This document shows positions 42,894 to 51,100 of a stretch of 64,000 bases of DNA, in pieces. The stretch's first letter is position 1; the number at the start of each line of letters is the position of its first letter. This DNA is from Sodaliphilus pleomorphus (GTDB taxonomy: Bacteria; Bacteroidota; Bacteroidia; Bacteroidales; Muribaculaceae). The stretch covers positions 2,809,001-2,873,000 of the forward strand of contig NZ_CP045696.1 of assembly GCF_009676955.1 (NCBI RefSeq), in the 5' to 3' direction. Position numbers and translations under genes: made by a program. The notes beneath the pieces were generated by a model that was not told where the DNA came from, made no database searches, and worked only from the letters and a program-made list of their open reading frames with translations.

Positions 42894-42932
42894 AATCCCG
42901 TGGCACTTCGGTGTGCGAAGTGCCACGGGATT
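42894..42932. terminator. Perfect 17-bp hairpin between convergent genes
   Basis: Bases 42894-42910 pair perfectly with 42916-42932 around a 5-base loop (GTGTG). On the plus strand four T follow. It lies 34 bases beyond the minus-strand acyltransferase stop and 271 beyond the plus-strand gene, so it may end transcription from both sides. Confidence 0.75.
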
Positions 42933-42966
42933 TTAGTTGTATATATTGCTGCTGCTTCGTGGGCGG

Positions 42967-44091
42967 TTAGCTGCCCAGGGGCTGGCCTGTGAGCAGCATG
43001 GCCAGGATGCGGCTGCGCTTCACTGCATAGATTGCAAGCAGCGTGACGGCAATCACGCAGAAGGCCACGGCAGCACTCAGCACCACCAGGGGCGTCATGC
43101 CCAAACCCATGGCCTTGAGCGGCTCTTGCAAGGCCGTGAGCGGAAACAGAAAGAAGTAGTGCAGCAAGTAGATGCCCAGGCTCTCATGACCCAGGAAGTC
43201 GAAGTAGCGGGCGGCCACGCCAGGGGTGTGCCCTTGGGTGTGGTACTCGTGCCGTCCCCATGGCTCGACCATGGCCAGTGCAATCACGATGAGTGCCAGG
43301 TGCATGAGCGGTGTTGTTGCCAGCGACAGCTCTTGCGAGAGCATGGCGTTGGCACTGTCGACGGCGCTGCCCGAGCCCTGTATCCACCATGGCATGTCCC
43401 AGGGATACACGGTGCAATAGAAGGTGAGGGCAAAGACGACGATGGCGGCTGCCACGCACCAGTCGTTGTGCCTGGCGCGGTCAAATGCCGCTTTCATGCG
43501 GTGGGCATACACTCCCATGACATACACTGGGAAGAATCGCGTGAGCAGCCCCACACCTGCGTAGTCTACATTGTTTTCCTCGCTTGAGAAAGCCATGCTC
43601 AGGGCTATGAGCGCGCCATACACCGCCACAAGCAGCACTGCGTGCATCCAGCCGCGTTTCAGCCTTGAGAGCGCATAGCTCAGCGCGTAGTACAGGAGTG
43701 ACATTTCAAAGAGGCACAGCGTGAACCAGTAGCCGTCTTTCCAGTAGGATCGGTACAAGCCTGCCAGGTCGTGGCTCAAGGGCGACTGCAGCCCGCTGTG
43801 CGGGAAATACAGCACCCATAGCGGGGTGATGACCAGGAACGGGACGATGAGCTGCATGAAACGCTTCTTGATGCTGGGGGCCTTGAACATGGCCTTGTAG
43901 GTGAAATACCCGCTCACAAAGAAGAAGATGGGCATGTGCACCTGACCTATGAGCTTGAAAAGGAAGGCCGAGTCGATGCCCCTCACACACATGGTGAGCG
44001 CGTGGCCCATGACGACCATGAAGATAGCAATGCCCTTGAGCAGGTCGAAAGTCTCGATGCGTCGTTTCTTGTTGATTGACTGTTGATTCAT
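42967..44091 (-). CDS. Acyltransferase 3 family membrane protein
   Basis: A 374-residue polytopic protein of the acyltransferase 3 (OafA/NodX-like) family, with about ten membrane helices. The typical start RIETFDLLKGIAIFMVVMGH includes the conserved histidine, and MPIFFFVSGYFTYK follows. Family members O-acetylate or O-acylate exported sugars or peptidoglycan. It is 40 bases downstream of a UpxY-type antiterminator gene, which suggests a cell-surface polysaccharide as substrate. No other polysaccharide gene is in this unit. Confidence 0.88.
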   Translation of the reverse strand: MNQQSINKKRRIETFDLLKGIAIFMVVMGHALTMCVRGIDSAFLFKLIGQVHMPIFFFVSGYFTYKAMFKAPSIKKRFMQLIVPFLVITPLWVLYFPHSGLQSPLSHDLAGLYRSYWKDGYWFTLCLFEMSLLYYALSYALSRLKRGWMHAVLLVAVYGALIALSMAFSSEENNVDYAGVGLLTRFFPVYVMGVYAHRMKAAFDRARHNDWCVAAAIVVFALTFYCTVYPWDMPWWIQGSGSAVDSANAMLSQELSLATTPLMHLALIVIALAMVEPWGRHEYHTQGHTPGVAARYFDFLGHESLGIYLLHYFFLFPLTALQEPLKAMGLGMTPLVVLSAAVAFCVIAVTLLAIYAVKRSRILAMLLTGQPLGS

Positions 44092-44131
44092 TGTTTTTTT
44101 TTGTCTTCTGAAGTTGATTGTTGTTTAACGT

Positions 44132-44671
44132 CTATTGGTTGATTCTTTCGATGAGCGACGGGTGGATAAAAGTGGTGGCCACCGCCACAATGCCTGGAAT
44201 GTTGACCACGACACGCCGGTCGCCCTTCACTCGCACAAATATGCCCTCGGCACCCTCAAACGGGCCTCCCAGTATGCGCACCCGGTCGCCCTGGCTGAAG
44301 TCGCCTGGATTGGGGTCGAGATAGATGAGCTGCTCGTCGTGGGTGCCTGCTACGGCGATGAAGCTCTTCATCTGCCTCTCGGGCACAATGATGGGCTTGT
44401 GGGTCTCCTGGTTCATGATGTAGCGCACGGGCAGGGCTGTGCTCGCTTTGTACTCGGCCATGCGTGCAGGCTCGATGTTGACAAAGATGAGGTTGTGCAC
44501 CGATGGCACGAGCTTCTTTATCATGCGGCCTTCTCGCACCATGCGCTTGTATTGCATGGGCACAAAACTGTCGATGCCTCTCGCTTCGAGGTCGCTTTTC
44601 ACCTTGAGCTCGCGGTTGTAGGTCACCCGCAGCGCATACCACACTTTGTTCTCTTCAGATTTGCTCTCCAT
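44132..44671 (-). CDS. UpxY-type transcription antiterminator (NusG family)
   Basis: A 179-residue NusG paralogue with an N-terminal NGN domain (WYALRVTYNRELKVKSDLEA, SVHNLIFVNIEP) and a C-terminal KOW domain (FSQGDRVRILGGPFEGAEG). In Bacteroides, UpxY proteins are encoded at the start of capsule operons and prevent premature termination of their own operon. Here only one gene follows before the hairpin at 42894. A -7 box (TAAATTTG) lies at 44679-44686. No UpxZ inhibitor gene is present. Confidence 0.88.
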   Translation of the reverse strand: MESKSEENKVWYALRVTYNRELKVKSDLEARGIDSFVPMQYKRMVREGRMIKKLVPSVHNLIFVNIEPARMAEYKASTALPVRYIMNQETHKPIIVPERQMKSFIAVAGTHDEQLIYLDPNPGDFSQGDRVRILGGPFEGAEGIFVRVKGDRRVVVNIPGIVAVATTFIHPSLIERINQ

Positions 44672-44678
44672 CGCTGTG

Positions 44679-44686
44679 CAAATTTA
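44679..44686 (-). promoter_or_regulatory. -7 box of the upxY-type gene
   Basis: TAAATTTG on the minus strand, 7 bases before the start codon. No -33 element recognised. Confidence 0.5.
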
Positions 44687-44772
44687 TGGATAAAATGTGG
44701 AATTGAGGCCGTGTTGGCGAAATTTTTATTTCCATTTCACGTTATCGATATAGTAAATACATCACATGACTC

Positions 44773-45327
44773 ATGGCAAAGAAAATCGAAAAATGGAAAA
44801 CTCTCGACACCCGCTACATCATCAGGCGCCCATGGCTCACGGCCCGGGTCGACCGTGTGCAGTTGCCCGACGGGCGCATCAACCCTGAGCACTATGTGCT
44901 TGAATATCCCGATTGGGTCAATGTCACTGCCATCACTGCCGAGGGCAAGTTTGTCTTCGTCAGGCAGTACCGCCATGCTTTCGACGACGTCTTCGACGAG
45001 CTGTGTGCCGGCGTGAGCGAGAAAGGCGAGCAGCCCGTCGAGGCTGCCCGGCGCGAGCTGCTCGAGGAGACGGGCTATGCCGGCGGCGAGTGGACGCTCA
45101 CGATGACCATAGGCCAGAACCCCAGCACTTGCAACAATCTCACCTATTGTTTCCTGGCCCAGGGTGTCGAGAAGGTCGGCAGTCAGCACCTCGATGCCAG
45201 CGAGGATATCGAGGTCGTGCTCAAGAGCGAGCGAGAGGTCTACGACATGCTTGTGGCCGACGAGATGAAGCAAGCCCTCATGGCCGCACCGCTGTGGCGC
45301 TACTTTGCGTTGAAGGGTAAAACTTAA
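44773..45327 (+). CDS. Nudix hydrolase (ADP-ribose pyrophosphatase-like)
   Basis: A 184-residue Nudix enzyme. The Nudix box runs from about residue 80 to 102 (GVSEKGEQPVEAARRELLEE then TGY), with the metal-binding REXXEE residues in place. The preceding FVFVRQYRHAFDDVFDELCA and following IGQNPSTCNNLTYCFLA match ADP-ribose or GDP-mannose pyrophosphatases. It hydrolyses a nucleoside diphosphate linked to another group; the exact substrate is open. Single gene on the plus strand. Confidence 0.9.
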   Translation: MAKKIEKWKTLDTRYIIRRPWLTARVDRVQLPDGRINPEHYVLEYPDWVNVTAITAEGKFVFVRQYRHAFDDVFDELCAGVSEKGEQPVEAARRELLEETGYAGGEWTLTMTIGQNPSTCNNLTYCFLAQGVEKVGSQHLDASEDIEVVLKSEREVYDMLVADEMKQALMAAPLWRYFALKGKT

Positions 45328-45341
45328 TTTTTATGAAATCC

Positions 45342-45373
45342 TTTGATGCAGTGGCATTGTTTTTGTACTTTTG
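45342..45373 (+). promoter_or_regulatory. Promoter of the alpha-2-macroglobulin gene
   Basis: TTTG (45342-45345), a 20-base spacer and TACTTTTG (45366-45373), with the start codon 34 bases downstream. Confidence 0.7.
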
Positions 45374-45406
45374 TGTAAAACAATAAATTTTTTTTAAAGA
45401 AAAGAG

Positions 45407-48400
45407 ATGAGTGCAATTCCAATTATGAAAAATTCACACCACGACAATCGCTTGTTTTTACATGCTTGGCGTCGCAACTTGAAATTGTTGCTCAAGTCGC
45501 TGGGCATCGTTGTGCAACTGTTGTTGCCACTCACCATGTGGGCCGGAAGCAAGGCCGTGACCCCCGATTTTGATTATCCCAAAACTGTGAGCAAGACGGC
45601 CTTGGCCGACCTCAATGCTGCCATTAAGGCTGGCGACGGCAACAAGACCGTCGATGCTCTTGTGCGCTACACCCTGGCCCAGGGCTCCATCTCCAGCGAC
45701 AACATGGCCGGGATTGTGGCCAAGGTCGACTCGGTCATCGCTCGCGAGACACGGCCCGACTATCGCGCACTGCTCTATAGCCTCGAGGCCCGCATCTTTG
45801 CCAGCTATCGCGACCAGTGTGCAGTCTACGATCGTCGCAACGACGAGGCTCAGCTCTCGACCGACTACAGCGAGTGGGACCGCAAGCAGTTTGACAACCG
45901 CGTCGACTCGCTTCTGCGCCTGGCGCTGGCCGACGAGGCTGCGCTCAAGAAGTGCCCGGTGGGCCAGTATGGCGGTGTGCTCAAGTATGACCTCCAGGGG
46001 TCCCTGTATGTACCCACGCTTTATGAAGCCATCACGACGTGGAACATAAACTTTTCCAATTGTGAGGCCGACAAGGCGGCCTGGGGCAAGGCATGGCTCG
46101 ACTACGAGAAGCAGCAGGGCAACATTCCGGCCATCATGTATTGCTACGGGTCGGCCAACCCCTACGACGAGTCGCTCGGCGACGTGTATGAGCGATACAA
46201 GGACAGCGAGTACAGCGGCTTGCTGCTTGCTCAATGCACCTGGACCGACCAGTACAGCCAGCTCACCAGCTACATGACCCGCTTCAAGGGCAACTCGCGC
46301 TATGCGGGCGACATTGAACGCAAGATCAATTCGATCGAGAGAAAAAATGTGTTTGTTGACTTCGGGCAAGAGATTTGCTCTACCGATAGCGTGACAGTGA
46401 AAATCTCATCCCGCAATGTGAATCGTGCCACGATCAACCTGTATCGCGTGCCCGATGCTGTGCTCAACAGTGCCAGCTTCAAGAAACGTCATTATTCACG
46501 CCCTGTGTCGGAATTGAAACTGGTGGCCTCCCAGCAGGTCGACATTGCGGGCACGGTGCCTTTTGAAAGAGAGGCTGTTGTGAAGTTTTCCCCGTTGCCC
46601 TATGGAAAATATACTGTGTTGCCTGAGTTTGAGGCTGGGGGCAAAACAGTTGCCGACGGCGATTACAATGCAATGAACTTGTACATTGTGAGCGACCTTG
46701 CCAGCTTCACACTTGGCCAGGCAGGAGAGAAAGACCGCATCTTTGCTGTCGAACTCAAGACGGGAGCACCCCGCGGCGGTGTGAAGGTGAAAGGTGACAA
46801 GGGCTTTTCGGGCACCACTGCCAGCGATGGCAGCCTGCAAGTGCCCGATGATATCTACACCTACACCTTGAGCCAGGGCAGCGACAAGTATGGCTCTAAA
46901 GCCAATTGCGTCCATTTCTACTACAACGATGCAGTGCCTACCAAGACGATAAGCGGCTACACCGATTTGGGCATCTACCGCCCGGGCGAGACTGTGAAGT
47001 TTGCTGCTGTTGTTTATGAGACGGGTGGCGACTTGCGCCAGGTGATTGCTGGTGAAAAGGTGAAGGCTTCTTTAAAAGACCCCAATGGCAAACTGGTCGA
47101 TTCCATGTGGTGTACAGCCGATGAGTTTGGCCGCATCGAGGGCAGCTTCAAGATACCTGCCGACCGCATGAACGGCCGCTGGTCGATAGCCTTCGGCGGT
47201 ACATCGGGGCACTCGTCCTATGGCTATGTGACAGTGAACGTGAGCGAGTACAAGACACCCACGTTTACAGTCAGTTTCCCTGATGCAACTGACGCCTATG
47301 TGCGCAAGCAGCCTGTGAAAATCACAGGCAAGGTCGAGACCTACTCGGGCATGCCCGTGCAAGGGACCCAGGTTGAGCTGCGGCTCGTGGCCAAGAGCTG
47401 GTCGTGGTGGTGGCGCTGGAACAATGGCAATGACGATGATGACGACGAGGTCAACGACACTACTGTGGTGACCGATGCCCAAGGTGTTTTTACTGTCGAG
47501 TATCCTGCCCATCTCTTTAAGGAGAATGCCGATGCTGCTGGCGGCAAGATCGATGTCGACAGCTGGCGCAGCTACCAGTTGACTGCACAAGTGACCAATG
47601 TGGCGGGCGAGACTCACGAGTCGAGTACCAATTTCATCATCGGTCGCCATCGCGGCTTCACGTTTGCGAGCGAGGAGGTGACGTTGCTCAACGACAAGCC
47701 AGTGAAGATGCCTGTGACCTTCAACTCAACCGACGAGAACGACAAAAACGTGCCTTGCACCTACACTCTCTACGACAAGGCCCGCAATCGTGTGGTTGCC
47801 ACGGGCACTTTCCAGTCGAGCGACACCACGCTCGACCTCACCCGTGTGCCGTCGGGGCAATACAAGCTGGAGGTCGAGGTTATAGGCGACACGTCTACTC
47901 GAGCCCGCGGAAGTGTCGTCTTGTACCGTGCTGCCGACAAGGCCGCTCCTGTCGTCGACGCGGCGATGTGGCTGCCCGGGCCCAGCCGCTATGTCGACAG
48001 CAAGAATGTGGCTCACGTGCTCATAGGCATCTCGGTGCCCAAGTCGCACATCTATTACATTGCCGCCAGCCGCAAGCGCATCTTGGGGCAAGGCTGGCTT
48101 GAAATGGGCAGGGGCATGCACGACTTCAAGGTGCAAGTGCCCAATGAGCCCGACGAGGATATCACTTTCCACTTCATCAACTTCTACAACGGCGAGAAGA
48201 ATGAGGAGACGTTTACTCTCAGCTCCCCTGTCAACCGCCAGCAGCTCAAGGCCAGGGTAGTCTCGTTCCGCGACAAGCTTGTGCCCGGCAATAAGGAGAA
48301 GTGGACTTTCCAGCTGCTTGACAAAGACAACAAGCCAGTGAAGGGGGCTATGATGCTTGAAATGTATGACAAGGCACTCGACGACTTGGCTTCCAATCAC

Positions 48401-51010
48401 TGGTCGTTCAGCCCTCGTGTGTACTATCCCAGGATGTTTGCCATCGACAGCTATTTCAACCCGTGGGGGGTGTGGACCAACTACTGCAGCTTTACACAAG
48501 CGGCCAAATATGCGGCCAGTCACTACCAGGCTCCTCAGTTGTGGCTCTACGACAGGGATTTCTTCTTAAATAGAGAAATTCTCTTATACGGTGCACGAAC
48601 GCGTGTAGGGGGTGTATACGCCAATGAACTGTGCGAGTCTGTTGTCGTGAAAGACGAGGCACCTCATGCAGCCATGTCGATGAAGCGAGCCCCAATTGCA
48701 CAGGCAGTCGCCGGCAGTGCCCCACGCTCAAGTCTCGGGCAGGTGAAGGTGCGCACGGCCGACGTAAAGACGGCCCTGTGGCGCCCGTTGCTGGTGAGCG
48801 ATGCGCAGGGCAACGTCGCGGTCGAGTTTGAAGCTCCCGAGTACAATTCCACTTGGATTGTGCAGGGTATCGCCTATAATGCCCGCCTTGTTTCCGACAA
48901 CTTCTCTCGCGAGGTGTTGACCCAGAAACCGGTGATGGTGAAGTCGAGCGTGCCGCGCTTCCTGCGCCAGGCCGACAAGGTCACCCTTGCTGCCACAGTG
49001 CAGAATGCCACGGCTCAGGCACTGACGTGCGAGGCTGTGATCGAGCTCTTCAACCCGCGCACTGGCCAGATTTATGCTTCGCGCAACTTCTCGCCAAGCA
49101 TCCCGGCCAAGGGCACAAGTGCCGTGTCGATCGACTGGAGTGTGCCCGACTCGGTGCCCTTTGTGGGCTTCCGTGTGAAGGCTGTGGGTGGCAACTATGG
49201 CGACGGCGAGCAAGTGCTGATACCGGTGCTCAGCGCCGTGTCGCCTGTGATCGAGACCAAGCCGTTCTACATCGACCCTGGCACAGGTCATTTCACCGTG
49301 TCGCTCCCGCCACAGGTTCGCAATGGTGCTCGCTTCACACTGGAGTATTGCGACAACCCCGTGTGGTACTGCCTCACGGCTTTGCCCACCATCTACAGCG
49401 ACAACCACCAGGTGGCCTCGAGCCTTGCCCATAGCCTCTATGCCCAAGTGCTGGCACGCGGCATTGCCAAGTCGCAGCCCAAGGTGGCCGAGGCCATTAA
49501 TTACTGGAAGCAACACAGCGAGGACAGTGTGCTTGTGTCGATGCTGGCCAAGAATCAGGATTTGAAGATTGGCACGCTGCTGGCTTCGCCCTGGCTGGCC
49601 GAGGCCGACCGCCAGACCCTGCGCATGTCGAAGCTCGATGAGTTGCTCGACGAGGAGCGGTCGATGGCCGAATACCGCAGAATTGTCGATGGCCTCAACG
49701 ACTTGCAGATGAGCGACGGCGGCTGGTGCTGGTATCGCTACCCGGGTTGCCGCAGCTCGTTGTGGACCACCCACGAGGTGCTTGAGATCATAGGCGAGCT
49801 GCAGCACTTGGGCTACATCAACGACGATGCTGCCATCAACGCCATGGTCAAGAAAGCCCTGGGCTACTACGACCGCGAGAACCTGCGACTGTTCAAGGAG
49901 CAGACCAAGCGCAACAAGCGCAACTATAGCGGCTTTGCCAGCTACGTGTATGTGCGCACGCTCTTCCCTGGCTATAAGCCTGGCCCCGACAATGCTGCCA
50001 TGATCAAGAAATGCCTCTCGGCGATGACCACCGGTTGGAAACATGCCGACCTGGGCACCAAGGCATTCTATGCAATGGCCCTCAATCGCAATGGCTATCA
50101 GGCCGTGGCGCGCAACATCATTGCCTCGATACGCGAGTTTGCTATCACCAAGCCCGAACTGGGCATGTACTGGGACAACTTGCAAGTGGGCTGGCGCTAC
50201 TTCGACAAGGTGGCTGTCACGAGTACCATCTTGCAAGCCATCAACGAGATCGATCCCCAACAGCAGGAAATCGACTTGATACGCAAGTGGATTCTGTTGA
50301 TGAAGCAGAGCAACGACTGGGGCAGCAGCAGTCTTGCTGCCGATGCCGTCTATTCCATTCTTTCTACGGGCTCGCAGTGGCTCTCGCAACCCGCCACTCC
50401 GATCATCACGATCGATGGCAAACCGGTAGACTTGGGCAAGATGACTGGCTACCTGGGCTATGCGCGCACCACTGTGGCTGCTGCGCCAGGTGCCAAACTC
50501 GAGATTTCGCGCCAGGGCACGAGTCCAGCTTGGGGAGCCGTCTATGCACAGTATAACGCCCCCATGACCATCGTCGACGAGAATGCCATCACCGAGCTCT
50601 CAATACACAAGGAGTATTACACCTACGGGCCCGATGGCAAGATACACCAGGCCGATCCTGCCCGCTTGCGCGTGGGCGACAAGGTGCAGGTGCGTGTGGT
50701 GATAAAGAACAACAAAGACATGGACTATGTGACTGTGGGCGACGACCGCGGGGCCTGTTTTGAGCCAGTCGACCAGCTCTCGGGCTATCGCCAGACCGAC
50801 GGTTTGTTCTACTATATCGAGACCAAGGACAGCCGCACCAATCTCTTCTTCACCTCACTGCCCAAGGGCACGCATGTGATCGGCTATGATGTGTATGTCG
50901 CCAGTGCAGGCGAGTATGCCGCAGGCATTGCCACGGTGCAGTGCCAGTATGCGCCCCAGCTCACCGCCCACTCGGCCGGCGCCCTCATCAAGGCCGCCCC
51001 CAAGCCATAG
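45407..51010 (+). CDS. Bacterial alpha-2-macroglobulin-family protein
   Basis: A 1867-residue envelope protein, the largest in the window. An N-terminal hydrophobic segment (LLLKSLGIVVQLLLPLTMWAG) probably serves as signal peptide; the ATG at 45425 is an alternative start. Macroglobulin domains follow, including an MG2-like YTDLGIYRPGETVKFAAVVYE, the central region (ALWRPLLVSDAQGNVAVEFE, STWIVQGIAYN) and the helical terpenoid-cyclase-like domain (MSDGGWCWYRYPG). The position where thioester-type members have CxEQ reads YSDNHQVASS, so no thioester is expected. Such proteins trap attacking proteases in the periplasm. The hairpin at 51031-51076 ends the gene. Confidence 0.92.
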   Translation: MSAIPIMKNSHHDNRLFLHAWRRNLKLLLKSLGIVVQLLLPLTMWAGSKAVTPDFDYPKTVSKTALADLNAAIKAGDGNKTVDALVRYTLAQGSISSDNMAGIVAKVDSVIARETRPDYRALLYSLEARIFASYRDQCAVYDRRNDEAQLSTDYSEWDRKQFDNRVDSLLRLALADEAALKKCPVGQYGGVLKYDLQGSLYVPTLYEAITTWNINFSNCEADKAAWGKAWLDYEKQQGNIPAIMYCYGSANPYDESLGDVYERYKDSEYSGLLLAQCTWTDQYSQLTSYMTRFKGNSRYAGDIERKINSIERKNVFVDFGQEICSTDSVTVKISSRNVNRATINLYRVPDAVLNSASFKKRHYSRPVSELKLVASQQVDIAGTVPFEREAVVKFSPLPYGKYTVLPEFEAGGKTVADGDYNAMNLYIVSDLASFTLGQAGEKDRIFAVELKTGAPRGGVKVKGDKGFSGTTASDGSLQVPDDIYTYTLSQGSDKYGSKANCVHFYYNDAVPTKTISGYTDLGIYRPGETVKFAAVVYETGGDLRQVIAGEKVKASLKDPNGKLVDSMWCTADEFGRIEGSFKIPADRMNGRWSIAFGGTSGHSSYGYVTVNVSEYKTPTFTVSFPDATDAYVRKQPVKITGKVETYSGMPVQGTQVELRLVAKSWSWWWRWNNGNDDDDDEVNDTTVVTDAQGVFTVEYPAHLFKENADAAGGKIDVDSWRSYQLTAQVTNVAGETHESSTNFIIGRHRGFTFASEEVTLLNDKPVKMPVTFNSTDENDKNVPCTYTLYDKARNRVVATGTFQSSDTTLDLTRVPSGQYKLEVEVIGDTSTRARGSVVLYRAADKAAPVVDAAMWLPGPSRYVDSKNVAHVLIGISVPKSHIYYIAASRKRILGQGWLEMGRGMHDFKVQVPNEPDEDITFHFINFYNGEKNEETFTLSSPVNRQQLKARVVSFRDKLVPGNKEKWTFQLLDKDNKPVKGAMMLEMYDKALDDLASNHWSFSPRVYYPRMFAIDSYFNPWGVWTNYCSFTQAAKYAASHYQAPQLWLYDRDFFLNREILLYGARTRVGGVYANELCESVVVKDEAPHAAMSMKRAPIAQAVAGSAPRSSLGQVKVRTADVKTALWRPLLVSDAQGNVAVEFEAPEYNSTWIVQGIAYNARLVSDNFSREVLTQKPVMVKSSVPRFLRQADKVTLAATVQNATAQALTCEAVIELFNPRTGQIYASRNFSPSIPAKGTSAVSIDWSVPDSVPFVGFRVKAVGGNYGDGEQVLIPVLSAVSPVIETKPFYIDPGTGHFTVSLPPQVRNGARFTLEYCDNPVWYCLTALPTIYSDNHQVASSLAHSLYAQVLARGIAKSQPKVAEAINYWKQHSEDSVLVSMLAKNQDLKIGTLLASPWLAEADRQTLRMSKLDELLDEERSMAEYRRIVDGLNDLQMSDGGWCWYRYPGCRSSLWTTHEVLEIIGELQHLGYINDDAAINAMVKKALGYYDRENLRLFKEQTKRNKRNYSGFASYVYVRTLFPGYKPGPDNAAMIKKCLSAMTTGWKHADLGTKAFYAMALNRNGYQAVARNIIASIREFAITKPELGMYWDNLQVGWRYFDKVAVTSTILQAINEIDPQQQEIDLIRKWILLMKQSNDWGSSSLAADAVYSILSTGSQWLSQPATPIITIDGKPVDLGKMTGYLGYARTTVAAAPGAKLEISRQGTSPAWGAVYAQYNAPMTIVDENAITELSIHKEYYTYGPDGKIHQADPARLRVGDKVQVRVVIKNNKDMDYVTVGDDRGACFEPVDQLSGYRQTDGLFYYIETKDSRTNLFFTSLPKGTHVIGYDVYVASAGEYAAGIATVQCQYAPQLTAHSAGALIKAAPKP

Positions 51011-51030
51011 TGGCCGAAGACAATTTCATA

Positions 51031-51076
51031 GTAATCCCCCAAAAGCCAGGAACTACGCCGTCTTTTGGGGGGTTAC
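51031..51076 (+). terminator. Terminator of the alpha-2-macroglobulin gene
   Basis: A 15-bp stem with one G-T pair (51031-51045 with 51062-51076) and a 16-base loop, followed by a short T run; 21 bases after the stop codon. Confidence 0.75.
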
Positions 51077-51100
51077 AGTTTTATAGAGATGTGAAAAGCC

